The notes below the pieces were generated by a model. The model did not search any database, was not told the origin of the DNA, and was given only the letters and a program-made list of their open reading frames with translations. From the NCBI GenBank assembly GCA_040954595.2, contig CM082596.2, forward strand, positions 6,634,001 through 6,698,000: a stretch of 64,000 nucleotides of DNA, given 5' to 3'. This DNA is from Balanoglossus misakiensis (lineage: Eukaryota > Hemichordata). The position numbers and the translations under genes were made by a program. Below are positions 47,201 to 60,800 of this stretch, piece by piece (the stretch's first letter is position 1; the number at the start of each line of letters is the position of its first letter).

Positions 47201-50200
47201 ATGAAGGTGACCAAAATTCACAAACTCAAGAATTGGTCATTATTTGAGCGTGTATGAGCTATAATCCCTGCATATGAAATGAAAATGATGAAGGTGACCA
47301 AAATTCACAAAGTCAAGAATTGGTCATTATTTGAGTGTGTATAAGCTATAATCCCTGCATATGACATGAAAATGCTGAAGGTTACCAAAATTCACAAACT
47401 CAAGAATTGGTCATTATTTGAGCATGTATGAGCTATAATCCCTGCATATGACATGAAAATGATGAAGGTGACCAAAATTCACAAAGTCAAGAATTGGTCA
47501 TTATTTGAGTGTGTATGAGCTTTAATCCCTGCATATGACATGAAAATGCTGAAGGTGACCAAAATTCACAAAGTCAAGAAGGTGACCAAAATTCACAAAG
47601 TCAAGAATTGGTCATTATTTGAGTGTGTATGAGCTATTACCCTGAACATGACATGAAAATGCTGAAGGTGACCAAAATTCACAAAGTCAAGAATTGGTCA
47701 TTATTTGAGTGTGTATGAGCTATAATCCCTACATATGACATGAAAATGATGAAGGTGACCAAAATTCACAAAGTCAAGAATTGGTCATTATTTGAGCATG
47801 TATGAGCTATAATCCCTGCATATGACATGAAAATGATGAAGGTGACCAAAATTCACAAAGTCAAGAATTGGTCATTATTTGAGTGTGTATGAGCTATAAT
47901 CCCTGCATATGACATGAAAATGATGAAGGTGACCAAAATTCACAAAGTCAAGAATTGGTCATTATTTGAGTGTGTATGAGCTATAATCCCTGCATATGAC
48001 ATGAAAATGCTGAAGGTGACCAAAATTCACAAACTCAAGAATTGGTCATTATTTGAGCATGTATGAGCTATAATCCCTGCATATGACATGAAAATGATGA
48101 AGGTGACCAAAATTCACAAAGTCAAGAATTGGTCATTATTTGAGCGTGTATGAGCTATAATCCCTGCATATGACATGAAAATGATGAAGGTGACCAAAAT
48201 TCACAAAGTCAAGAATTGGTCATTATTTGAGTGTGTATGAGCTATAATCCCTGCATATGACATGAAAATGATGAAGGTGACCAAAATTCACAAAGTCAAG
48301 AATTGGTCATTATTTGAGCATGTATGAGCTATAATCCCTGCATATGACATGAAAATGCTGAAGGTGACCAAAATTCACAAAGTCAAGAATTGGTCATTAT
48401 TTGAGCATGTATGAGCTATAATCCCTGCATATGACATGAAAATGATGAAGGTGACCAAAATTCACAAAGTCAAGAATTGGTCATTATTTGAGTGTGTATG
48501 AGCTATAATCCCTGCATATGACATGAAAATGATGAAGGTGACCAAAATTCACAAACTCAAGAATTGGTCATTATTTGAGCATGTATGAGCTATAATCCCT
48601 GCATATGACATGAAAATGATGAAGGTGACCAAAATTCACAAACTCAAGAATTGGTCATTATTTGAGCGTGTATGAGCTATAATCCCTGCATATGAAATGA
48701 AAATGATGAAGGTGACCAAAATTCACAAAGTCAAGAATTGGTCATTATTTGAGTGTGTATGAGCTATAATCCCTGCATATGACATGAAAATGATGAAGGT
48801 GACCAAAATTCACAAACTCAAGAATTGGTCATTATTTGAGCATGTATGAGCTATAATCCCTGCATATGACATGAAAATGATGAAGGTGACCAAAATTCAC
48901 AAAGTCAAGAATTGGTCATTATTTGAGTGTGTATGAGCTATAATCCCTGCATATGAAATGAAAATGATGAAGGTGACCAAAATTCACAAAGTCAAGAATT
49001 GGTCATTATTTGAGTGTGTATGAGCTATAATCCCTGCATATGACATGAAAATGATGAAGGTGACCAAAATTCACAAAGTCAAGAATTGGTCATTATTTGA
49101 GTGTGTATGAGCTATAATCCCTGCATATGAAATGAAAATGATGAAGGTGACCAAAATTCACAAAGTCAAGAATTGGTCATTATTTGAGTGTGTATGAGCT
49201 ATAATCCCTGCATATGACATGAAAATGCTGAAGGTGACCAAAATTCACAAACTCAAGAATTGGTCATTATTTGAGCATGTATGAGCTATAATCCCTGCAT
49301 ATGACATGAAAATGATGAAGGTGACCAAAATTCACAAAGTCAAGAATTGGTCATTATTTGAGCGTGTATGAGCTATAATCCCTGCATATGACATGAAAAT
49401 GATGAAGGTGACCAAAATTCACAAAGTCAAGAATTGGTCATTATTTGAGTGTGTATGAGCTATAATCCCTGCATATGACATGAAAATGATGAAGGTGACC
49501 AAAATTCACAAAGTCAAGAATTGGTCATTATTTGAGTGTGTATGAGCTATAATCCCTGCATATGACATGAAAATGATGAAGGTGACCAAAATTCACAAAG
49601 TCAAGAATTGGTCATTATTTGAGCATGTATGAGCTATAATCCCTGCATATGACATGAAAATGATGAAGGTGACCAAAATTTACAAACTCAAGAATTGGTC
49701 ATTATTTGAGCGTGTATGAGCTATAATCCCTGCATATGACATGAAAATGATGAAGGTGACCAAAATTCACAAAGTCAAGAATTGGTCATTATTTGAGCGT
49801 GTATGAGCTATAATCCCTGCATATGACATGAAAATGATGAAGGTGACCAAAAGTCACAAACTCAAGAATTGGTCATTATTTGAGTGTGTATGAGCTATAA
49901 TCCCTGCATATGACATGAAAATGCTGAAGGTGACCAAAATTCACAAACTCAAGAATTGGTCATTATTTGAGCATGTATGAGCTATAATCCCTGCATATGA
50001 CATGAAAATGATGAAGGTGACCAAAATTTACAAAGTCAAGAATTGGTCATTATTTGAGTGTGTATGAGCTATAATCCCTGCATATGACATGAAAATGATG
50101 AGGGTGACCAAAATTCACAAAGTCAAGAATTGGTCATTATTTGAGTGTGTATGAGCTATAATCCCTGCATATGACATGAAAATGATGAAGGTGACCAAAA

Positions 50201-53200
50201 TTCACAAAGTCAAGAATTGGTCATTATTTGAGCATGTATGAGCTATAATCCCTGCATATGACATGAAAATGCTGAAGTTGACCAAAATTCACAAAGTCAA
50301 GAATTGGTCATTATTTGAGTGTGCATGAGCTATAATCCCTGCATATGACATGAAAATGATGAAGGTGACCAAAATTCACAAAGTCAAGTATTGGTCACTA
50401 TTTGAGCATGTAGGAGCTATAATCCCTGCATATGACATGAAAATGATGAAGGTGACCAAAATTTACAAAGTCAAGAATTGGTCATTATTTGAGCGTGTAT
50501 GAGCTATAATCCCTGCATATGACATGAAAATGATGAAGGTGACCAAAATTCACAAACTCAAGAATTGGTCATTATTTGAGCATGTATGAGCTATAATCCC
50601 TGCATATGACATGAAAATGATGAAGGTGACCAAAATTCACAAAGTCAAGAATTGGTCATTATTTGAGTGTGTATGAGCTATAATCCCTGCATATGACATG
50701 AAAATGATGAAGGTGACCAAAATTCACAAAGTCAAGAATTGGTCATTATTTGAGTGTGTATGAGCTATAATCCCTGCATATGACATGAAAATGATGAAGG
50801 TGACCAAAATTCACAAAGTCAAGAATTGGTCATTATTTGAGCATGTATGAGCTATAATCCCTGCATATGACATGAAAATGCTGAAGTTGACCAAAATTCA
50901 CAAAGTCAAGAATTGGTCATTATTTGAGCATGTATGAGCTATAATCCCTGCATATGACATGAAAATGATGAAGGTGACCAAAATTCACAAACTCAAGAAT
51001 TGGTCATTATTTGAATGTGTATGAGCTATAATCCCTGAACATGACATGAAAATGCTGAAGGTGACCAAAATTCACAAAGTCAAGAATTGGTCATTATTTG
51101 AGCATGTATGAGCTATAATCCCTGCATATGACATGAAAATGATGAAGGTGACCAAAATTCACAAAGTCAAGAATTGGTCATTATTTGAGTGTGTATGAGC
51201 TATAATCCCTGCATATGACATGAAAATGATGAAGGTGACCAAAATTCACAAACTCAAGAATTGGTCATTATTTGAGCATGTATGAGCTATAATCCCTGCA
51301 TATGACATGAAAATGATGAAGGTGACCAAAATTCACAAACTCAAGAATTGGTCATTATTTGAGCGTGTATGAGCTATAATCCCTGCATATGAAATGAAAA
51401 TGATGAAGGTGACCAAAATTCACAAAGTCAAGAATTGGTCATTATTTGAGTGTGTATAAGCTATAATCCCTGCATATGACATGAAAATGCTGAAGGTTAC
51501 CAAAATTCACAAACTCAAGAATTGGTCATTATTTGAGCATGTATGAGCTATAATCCCTGCATATGACATGAAAATGATGAAGGTGACCAAAATTCACAAA
51601 GTCAAGAATTGGTCATTATTTGAGTGTGTATGAGCTTTAATCCCTGCATATGACATGAAAATGCTGAAGGTGACCAAAATTCACAAAGTCAAGAAGGTGA
51701 CCAAAATTCACAAAGTCAAGAATTGGTCATTATTTGAGTGTGTATGAGCTATTACCCTGAACATGACATGAAAATGCTGAAGGTGACCAAAATTCACAAA
51801 GTCAAGAATTGGTCATTATTTGAGTGTGTATGAGCTATAATCCCTACATATGACATGAAAATGATGAAGGTGACCAAAATTCACAAAGTCAAGAATTGGT
51901 CATTATTTGAGCATGTATGAGCTATAATCCCTGCATATGACATGAAAATGATGAAGGTGACCAAAATTCACAAAGTCAAGAATTGGTCATTATTTGAGCG
52001 TGTATGAGCTATAATCCCTGCATATGACATGAAAATGATGAAGGTGACCAAAATTCACAAAGTCAAGAATTGGTCATTATTTGAGTGTGTATGAGCTATA
52101 ATCCCTGCATATGACATGAAAATGATGAAGGTGACCAAAATTCACAAAGTCAAGAATTGGTCATTATTTGAGCATGTATGAGCTATAATCCCTGCATATG
52201 ACATGAAAATGCTGAAGGTGACCAAAATTCACAAAGTCAAGAATTGGTCATTATTTGAGCATGTATGAGCTATAATCCCTGCATATGACATGAAAATGAT
52301 GAAGGTGACCAAAATTCACAAAGTCAAGAATTGGTCATTATTTGAGTGTGTATGAGCTATAATCCCTGCATATGACATGAAAATGATGAAGGTGACCAAA
52401 ATTCACAAACTCAAGAATTGGTCATTATTTGAGCATGTATGAGCTATAATCCCTGCATATGACATGAAAATGATGAAGGTGACCAAAATTCACAAACTCA
52501 AGAATTGGTCATTATTTGAGCGTGTATGAGCTATAATCCCTGCATATGAAATGAAAATGATGAAGGTGACCAAAATTCACAAAGTCAAGAATTGGTCATT
52601 ATTTGAGTGTGTATGAGCTATAATCCCTGCATATGACATGAAAATGCTGAAGGTGACCAAAATTCACAAACTCAAGAATTGGTCATTATTTGAGCATGTA
52701 TGAGCTATAATCCCTGCATATGACATGAAAATGATGAAGGTGACCAAAATTCACAAAGTCAAGAATTGGTCATTATTTGAGTGTGTATGAGCTATAATCC
52801 CTGCATATGACATGAAAATGATGAAGGTGACCAAAATTCACAAAGTCAAAAATTGGTCATTATTTGAGCATGTATGAGCTATAATCCCTGCATATGACAT
52901 GAAAATGCTGAAGGTGACCAAAATTCACAAACTCAAGAATTGGTCATTATTTGAGTGTGTATGAGCTATAATCCCTGAACATGACATGAAAATGCTGAAG
53001 TTGACCAAAATTCACAAAGTCAAGAATTGGTCATTATTTGAGTGTGTATGAGCTATAATCCCTGCATATGACATGAAAATGATGAAGGTGACCAAAATTC
53101 ACAAAGTCAAATATTGGTCACTATTTGAGCATGTATGAGCTATAATCCCTGCATATGACATGAAAATGATGAAGGTGACCAAAATTCACAAAGTCAAGAA

Positions 53201-53400
53201 TTGGTCATTATTTGAGTGTGTATGAGCTATAATCCCTGCATATGACATGAAAATGCTGTAGGTGACAAAAATTCACAAAGTCAAGAAGGTGACCAAAATT
53301 AACAAAGTCAAGAATTGGTCATTATTTGAGCATTTATTAGCTATAATCCGTGAACATGACATGAAAATGCTGAAGGTGACCAAAATTCACAAAGTCAAGA
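44280..53400 (+). repeat. 87-bp satellite array with 47-unit higher-order repeat
   Basis: About 104 head-to-tail 87-bp units, each reading CTATAATCCC, GCATATGACATGAAAATG, AAGGTGACCAAAATTCAC, AAGAATTGGTCATTATTTGA. Rare marker units prove a higher-order period. A unit with a 27-bp internal duplication starts at 44449, 47520 and 51635; a unit with GTGTGCATGAGC occurs at 46215 and 50330. Both give 4,115 bp (47 x 87 + 26). The first higher-order copy is shorter by 1,044 bp, exactly 12 units. Most units carry one TGA per 29 codons, so this is not coding. Confidence 0.95.
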
Positions 53401-53870
53401 GGCAAATGGAAACAACTCTATACTCATTATTAAGACTGACCATAAACCTAAGATGCTAGAAGTTGCAATGCTAGTAACTGTTGGCTAATAGTTTAAGATT
53501 TGTGTACACATGCCACTTCAGAGGCAAATGGACACAACTCGATACTCATTATTAAAACTGACCATAAACCTAAGATGCTAGAAGTTGCAATGCTAGTAAT
53601 TACTGTTGGCTAATAGTTTAAGATTTGTGTACACATGCCACTTCACAGACAAATGGACACAACTCAATACTCATTATTAAAACTGACCATAATCCTAAGA
53701 TGCTAAAAGTTGCAATGCTAGTAACTGTTGGCTAAAAGTTTAAGATTTGTGTACACATGCCACTTCACAGACACAAGTACACAACTCGATACTCATTATT
53801 AAATCTGATCATAATGCTGAGATGGTAGAAGTTGCCATGCTAGTCGCTGTTGGCCAATAGTGAAAAATTT
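53400..53870 (-). repeat. Right-arm copies of the 122-bp minisatellite
   Basis: About four reverse-complement units (CTCATTATTAAAACTGACCA, CTAAGATGCTAGAAGTTGC). The array directly abuts the 87-bp satellite, so this is the inner edge of the right arm. Confidence 0.9.
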
Positions 53871-54600
53871 GAATACATATGCGTTTTCACAAGCACAATT
53901 ACAAATAGATTCAATGTAAATTAGTTCACCACATTTGGGCAAAAAATTAATATTTTGTCCCTTTCAGTAGCCCATATGGCAACTATGCTTGAATTTTGAA
54001 AGCCCAATAAAACACTTTCTGGACACATCAATTTTTTTAACCCTGTTACAAAGCTGATACCGGAGGTAAGGCAAACAATGCTTGTGTTTAAAGTTGATAC
54101 AAAGCTTTAATTTTGTACTTACATGCAGCAAATTGAGCTGAGGAAAGCAAACTGGACAATTAGTTTTTCCTATCGTCCTATGACTTCATGTACAAGTCAT
54201 AAAAGTGATCAGTGAAATACTTCATTTCGGAGGTCCATGTCAACAAAAAATCACAGCTTGTCCATTGGCTTCTTAGATGAAACACTTGTTCATCATGTCA
54301 CACACATATTCCCAAATGACTGCAAAAAACACCTACTACTAAAAATGAAAAAGAGAACACAATGTTAACAGTTGGAACTCATAGTAATCAGCAATAGTTG
54401 GGTGCCAGGAAATGTACAAATGAGCTTTGGCAGAATTATGGCTAAAGACATCCAACCATCTGACCAAACACACACACACACACACACACATACATACAAG
54501 TACCGGTACATGTCACTGTAGGCCAAAAGTCGATGTACTGTAAATGTGCCATTTCACAGGATAAAGAACACAAAATCCTTAGTTGCTAAAAGTTGCCACG
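53871..54600 (-). repeat. Right-arm spacer module
   Basis: Reverse-complement counterpart of 33,900-34,550 (for example CTTCTTAGATGAAACA and CTATCGTCCTATGACTTCATG). Contains a CA run near 54,470-54,490. Confidence 0.7.
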
Positions 54601-54639
54601 CTAGTCGTCGTATGCTAATAGTGAAAGATTTATTTACAT

Positions 54640-55980
54640 GTGCCACTTAACAGGCAAGAGTACACAACTTGATACTTATCATTAACATTGTTCAACATCC
54701 TGTTATGCTTAAAGTCAAAATGCTAGTCACTGTAGGCCAATAGTGAAAGATTTGTGTACATGTGCCACTTAACAGACAAAAGTACACGATTGGAAACTGT
54801 TCAAATTCCTGTTATTCCAGAAGTTGCCATGCCAGTCGTTGTTGGCCAATAGTGAAAGATTTGTGTACATGTGCCACTTAACAGGCAAAAGTACACGATT
54901 GGAAACTGTTCAAAATCCCGTGATTCTAGAAGTTGCCAAGCCAGTCGTTGTTGGCCAATAGTGAAAGATTTGTGTACATGTGCCACTTAACAGGCAAAAG
55001 TACACGATCGGAAACTGTTCAAAATCCCGTGATTCTAGAAGTTGCCAAGCCAGTCGTTGTTGGCCAATAGTGAAAGATTTGTGTACATGTGCCACTTAAC
55101 AGGCAAGAGTACACTATTGGAAACTGTTCAAAATCCTGTGATTCTAGAAGTTGCCATGCCAGTCGTTGTTGGCCAATAGTGAAAGATTTGTGCACATGTG
55201 CCACTTAACAGGCAAAAGTACACTATTGGAAACTGTTCAAAATCCTGTGATTCTAGAAGTTGCCATGCCAGTCGTTGTTGGCCAATAGTGAAAGATTTGT
55301 GTACATGTGCCACTTAACAGGCAAAAGTACACGATTGGAAACTGTTCAAAATCCTGTGATTCTAGAAGTTGCCATGCCAGTCGTTGTTGGCCAATAGTGA
55401 AAGATTTGTGCACATGTGCCACTTAACAGGCAAAAGTACACTTTTGGAAACTGTTCAAAATCCTGTGATTCTAGAAGTTGCCATGCCAGTCGTTGTTGGC
55501 CAATAGTGAAAGATTTGTGTACATGTGCCACTTAACAGGCAAAAGTACACGATTGGAAACTGTTCAAAATCCTGTGATTCTAGAAGTTGCCATGCCAGTC
55601 GTTGTTGGCCAATAGTGAAAGATTTGTGTACATGTGCCACTTAACAGGCAAAAGTACACGATTGGAAACTGTTCAAAATCCTGTGATTCTAGAGGTTGCC
55701 ATGCCAGTCGTTGTTGGCCAATAGTGAAAGATTTGTGTACATGTGCCACTTAACAGGCAAGAGTACACTATTGGAAACTGTTCAAAATCCTGTGATTCTA
55801 GAGGTTGCCATGCCAGTCGTTGTTGGCCAATAGTGAAAGATTTGTGTACATGTGCCACTTAACAGGCAAGAGTACACTATTGGAAACTGTTCAAAATCCT
55901 GTGATTCTAGACGTTGCCAAGCCAGTCGTTGTTGGCCACTAGTTAACGATTTGTGTACATGTGCCACTTAACAGGCAAAC
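54640..55980 (-). repeat. Right-arm copies of the 109-bp minisatellite, about 11-12 units
   Basis: Reverse complement of the 28.6-30-kb array with the same 109-bp period (GGAAACTGTTCAAAATCCTG landmarks). Highly homogeneous. Confidence 0.9.
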
Positions 55981-56700
55981 GTACAAGCAAAAGTACACTC
56001 AGCTCAAGGGGGCTTGTCATGGTCTGTGCATGTCTAGAACAAAACAATTTTCAATGTAAAGTTGGGCATTTCAATCATGGAAGTTTCAGTTTTCAATACA
56101 CATCCTCTAAAAGATCATGCTGGCTTGTACTATAGAGTGCTAAAATTATTCAAACCTTTTCTCTCTCTGTTCACTGATGGAGTCTCTCCGGGAAACAGTT
56201 GGTCTCAGCTGCCATCCACTTTTCGTTCTTCATGAATGAACTTGTCAAAATCATCTCTGCTGGCAACCTCTGTCATCCTCTGTCTCTTCACATTTGGAAC
56301 TCTGACCTGAAGGCTCAAAATCAAATACAAGGTGTCAGTGTGCTTGATTCGAGTGCTTGAGAAACAAAAATGACAAACACATATATACTATGCAATATGT
56401 TTTCATACAAGGAAAATGCACAACATCATTTATGTCGGAACACAGTATCCATACATACCTGGAAATAAATCTCTCAAATCATCTCTGCTGGCAATCTCTG
56501 TCTTCTTCTGTCTCTGCATATTAGAAGCTCTGACCTGAAGGCTCAAAATCAAATACTGGGTGTCAGTGTGCTTGATTTAAGTGCTCAAGAAACACAAATG
56601 ACAAACACATGCTCTGTAATATGTTTTCACATGAGGAAAATGAACTACATCATTTAAGGTCGTCATCCCAAGAAAAACTATCCCAAAATTTTGTTATCTT
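55981..56700 (-). repeat. Right-arm spacer with two exon-like modules
   Basis: Reverse-complement counterpart of 27,960-28,580. Module 56459-56534 lies between TTCAG and CCAG|GTATGT (76 nt). Module 56205-56306 follows another TTCAG and runs 33 codons (ending FIHEERKVDGS) to a TGA at 56205-56207. Confidence 0.5.
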
Positions 56701-56709
56701 CCAGGGCTG

Positions 56710-57390
56710 TACATGTGTCACTTAACAGGCAAAAGTACACAACTTGATACCTTAAACTAATCATAATCGTTAGGTGCCAAAAGTTACAATGCTAGTAACT
56801 GTTGGCCAATTATGAAAAACTTATGTACATGTGCCACTTAACAGGCAAAACTACACAACTTGATATTTTAAACTAATCATAATCGTTAGATGCCAACAGT
56901 TACAATGTTAGTAACTGTTGGCCAATGGTGAAAAACTTGTGTACATGTGCCACTTAACAGGCAAAAGTACACAACTTGATACTTTAAACTAATCATAATC
57001 GTTAGGTGCCAACAGTTACAATGCTAGTAACTGTTGGCCAATTGTGAAAAACTTATGTACATGTGCCACTTAACAGGCAAAAGTACACAACTTTATATTT
57101 TAAACTAATCATAATCGTTAGGTGCCAAAAGTTACAATGCTAGTAACTGTTGGCCAATTGTGAAAAACTTATGTACATGTGCCACTTAACAGGCAAAAGT
57201 ACACAACTTTACATTTTAAACTAATCATAATCGTTAGGTGCCAAAAGTTACAATGCTAGTAACTGTTGGCCAATTGCGAAAAACTTATGTACATGTGCCA
57301 CTTAACAGGCAAAAGTACACAACTTGATATTTTAAACTAATCATAATCGTTAGGTGCCAAAAGTTACAATGCTAGTATCTGTTGACCGAT
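56710..57390 (-). repeat. Right-arm copies of the 116-bp minisatellite, about 6 units
   Basis: Reverse complement of the 27.3-27.7-kb array (GTGCCACTTAACAGGCAAAA, TGTTGGCCAATTGTGAAAAAC). Contiguous with the terminal unit. Confidence 0.9.
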
Positions 57391-57432
57391 AATATTTAAT
57401 TATTACTATTGGGTACGTCGAAACTTATATAA

Positions 57433-57777
57433 ATAAAGGAAATAGTAACATCTTACCCTGTTTTCCTGATGGTTCGGCGTCCTATCCATGCAGATGGGTT
57501 CGTGTCCACACTGTTACGTAACTTGATGTCCATTTCAGACGGTACTTCATGTACATTTCAGACGGTCTCACACTTGCCCGCTGACGTATCCCTAGTCGTT
57601 ATATCTAGTGAACATGATGGAAAGTACCAAGTTAGTCCTACGGCAAACGTCTCTACTCACTTTAAGCTACCAGTTCTGCTACCATGGACGTTTGTACAAC
57701 ACAGAAGCACCAGAACCCTGCGACTAGGAGACGGCAGCCATGTCAGTTAACCTTTGACACACGCAGTGCCCTCATCG
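57433..57777 (-). repeat. Right terminal inverted unit with small exon-like ORF
   Basis: Reverse-complement partner of 26741-27085. On the minus strand an ATG at 57489 opens 11 codons (MDRTPNHQENR) ending in phase 0 at AGG|GTAAGA (57457). Joined to 56205-56306 this would be a 44-aa product. The left copy has a frame change at the same place. Confidence 0.5.
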
Positions 57778-57814
57778 GACATTTTGGAAGCTACAAAAAC
57801 TCATTAAATAATAA

Positions 57815-60800
57815 GCGTGTTCATGAAAATTTTTCATGGGTTATAGCTCATGAAAATTGTCAAGAAATGCCAAATTCGCGACTTTGCGAATGTTGGTGAT
57901 TTTGTCATTTTTGGACATTTATCATGGGTTATAGCTCATGAAAATTTTTCATGGGTTACAGCTCATAAGAATTGTCCAGAAATGTCAAATTTCCGACTTT
58001 GCGCATTTTGGTGATTTTGTCATTTTCCATGGTTATAAATCATGAAAATTATTCATGGGTTATAGCTCATGAAAATTGTCAAGAAATGCCAAATTCCCGA
58101 CTTTGCACATTTTGGTGATTTTGTCGTTTTTGGACAATTTCATTGGTTATAGCTCATGAAAATTTTTCATGGGTTATAGCTCATAAAAATTGTCAAGAAA
58201 TGCCAAATTCCCGACTTTGCAAATTTTGGTGATTTGGTCATTTTCCATGGGTTATAGCTCATGAAAATTTTTCATGGGTTATAGCTCATGAAAATTTTTC
58301 TTGGGTTAAAGCTCATGAAAAAATTGTCCAGAATTGTCAAATTCCCGACATTGCGTATTTTGGTGATTTGGTCATTTTCAATGGGTTATAGCTCATGAAA
58401 ATTTTTCTTGGGTTATAGCTCATAAAAATTGTCAAGAAATGCCAAATTCCCGACTTTGCAAATTTTGGTGATTTGGTCATTTTCCACGGGTTATAGCTCA
58501 TGAAAATTTTTCATGGGTTATAGCTCATGAAAATTGTCAAGAAATGCCAAATTCCCGACATTGCGCATTTTGGTGATTTTGTCATTTTCAATGGGTTATA
58601 GCTCATGAAAATTTTTCATGGGTTATAGCTCATGAAAATTGTCAAGAAATGCCAAATTCCCGACATTGCGCATTTTGGTGATTTTGTCATTTTCAATGGG
58701 TTATAGCTCCTGAAAATTGTCAAGAAATGCCAAATTCCCGACATTGCGCATTTTGGTGATTTTGTCATTTTCAATGGGTTATAGCTCATGAAAATTTTTC
58801 TTGGGTTATAGCTCATGAAAATTGTCAAGAAATTACAAATTCCCGACATTGCGCATTTTGGTGATTTTGTCATTTTCAATGGGTTATAGCTCATGAAAAT
58901 TGTCAACAAATGCCAAATTCCCGACATTGCGCATTTTGGTGATTTTGTCATTTTCAATGGGTTATAGCTCATGAAAATTGTCAAGAAATGCCAAATTCCC
59001 GACATTGCGCATTTTGGCGATTTTGTCATTTTCAATGGGTTATAGCTCATGAAAATTTTTCTTGGGTTATAGCTCCTGAAAATTGTCAAGAAATGCCAAA
59101 TTCCCGACTTTGCGCATTTTGGTGATTTTGTCATTTTTGGACATTTTTCATGGGTTACAGCTCATGAAAATTTTTCATGGGTTATAGCTCATGAAAATTG
59201 TCAAGAAATGCCAAATTCCCGACATTGCGCATTTTGGTGGTTTTGTCATTTTCAATGGGTTATAGCTCATGAAAATTTTTCTTGGGTTATAGCTAATGAA
59301 AATAGTCAAGAAATGCCAATTCCCGACTTTGCGCATTTTGGTGATTTTGTCATTTTCCATGGGTTATAGCTCATGAAAATTTTTCTTGGGTTATAGCTCA
59401 TGAAAATTGTCAAGAAATGCCAAATTCCCGACTTTGCGCATTTTGGTGATTTTGTCATTTTCCATGGGTTATAGCTCATGAAAATTTTTCTTGGGTTATA
59501 GCTCATGAAAATTGTCAAGAAATGCCAAATTCCCGACCTTGCGCATTTTGGTGATTTTGTCATTTTTGGACATTTTCATTGGTTATAGCTCATGAAAATT
59601 TTTCTTGGGTTATAGCTCATAAAAATTGTCAAGAAATGCCAAATTCCCGACTTTGCAAATTTTGGTGATTTGGTCATTTTCCATGGGTTATAGCTCATGA
59701 AAATTTTTCATGGGTTATAGCTCATGAAAATTGTCAAGAAATGCCAAATTCCCGACATTGCGCATTTTGGTGATTTTGTCATTTTCAATGGGTTATAGCT
59801 CATGAAAATTTTTCATGGGTTATAGCTCATGAAAATTGTCAAGAAATGCCAAATTCCCGACATTGCGCATTTTGGTGATTTTGTCATTTTCAATGGGTTA
59901 TAGCTCCTGAAAATTGTCAAGAAATGCCAAATTCCCGACATTGCGCATTTTGGTGATTTTGTCATTTTCAATGGGTTATAGCTCATGAAAATTTTTCTTG
60001 GGTTATAGCTCATGAAAATTGTCAAGAAATTACAAATTCCCGACATTGCGCATTTTGGTGATTTTGTCATTTTCAATGGGTTATAGCTCATGAAAATTGT
60101 CAACAAATGCCAAATTCCCGACATTGCGCATTTTGGTGATTTTGTCATTTTCAATGGGTTATAGCTCATGAAAATTGTCAAGAAATGCCAAATTCCCGAC
60201 ATTGCGCATTTTGGTGGTTTTGTCATTTTCAATGGGTTATAGCTCATGAAAATTTTTCTTGGGTTATAGCTCATGAAAATAGTCAAGAAATGCCAATTCC
60301 CGACTTTGCGCATTTTGGTGATTTTGTCATTTTCCATGGGTTATAGCTCATGAAAATTTTTCTTGGGTTATAGCTCATGAAAATTGTCAAGAAATGCCAA
60401 ATTCCCGACTTTGCGCATTTTGGTGATTTTGTCATTTTCCATGGGTTATAGCTCATGAAAATTTTTCTTGGGTTATAGCTCATGAAAATTGTCAAGAAAT
60501 GCCAAATTCCCGACCTTGCGCATTTTGGTGATTTTGTCATTTTTGGACATTTTCATTGGTTATAGCTCATGAAAATTTTTCATGGGTTATAGCTCATGAA
60601 AATTGTCAAGAAATGCCAAATTCCCGACTTTGCAAATTTTGGTGATTTGGTCATTTTCCATGGGTTATAGCTCATGAAAATTTTTCATGGGTTATAGCTC
60701 ATGAAAATTGTCAAGAAATGCCAAATTCCCGACATTGCGCATTTTGGTGATTTTGTCATTTTCAATGGGTTATAGCTCATGAAAATTTTTCTTGGGTTAT

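Larger units (their letters stand above)
26719..57807. repeat. ~31-kb inverted structure with tandem-repeat-filled arms (foldback-like)
   Basis: The outermost ~340 bp at the left (26741-27085) is clearly the reverse complement of the outermost ~345 bp at the right (57433-57777). Matching landmarks in order include CCGATG, GTCAAAGGT, ATGGCTGCC, GACCGTCTGAAATGTACATG, GTTACGTAACAGT and GGGTAAGATGTTACTAT. Weaker similarity continues outward to about 26719 and 57807. Inside, both arms carry the same succession of minisatellites and spacer modules in opposite orientation. The left arm (to ~38.4 kb) is much longer than the right (from ~53.4 kb) because its arrays have expanded. Tandem repeats inside long inverted arms recall foldback and TU-type elements. 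An inverted segmental duplication of a gene-like unit is the alternative. No transposase is visible. Confidence 0.65.

Noticed and set aside
44280-53400. CRISPR-like regular repeats
   Set aside because: Units are contiguous 87-bp tandem copies with no unique spacers, in a eukaryotic genome.
57469-57899. Plus-strand frames of 93 and 71 codons near the right end of the inverted structure
   Set aside because: They run antisense to the conserved terminal unit and are not conserved in its left partner.
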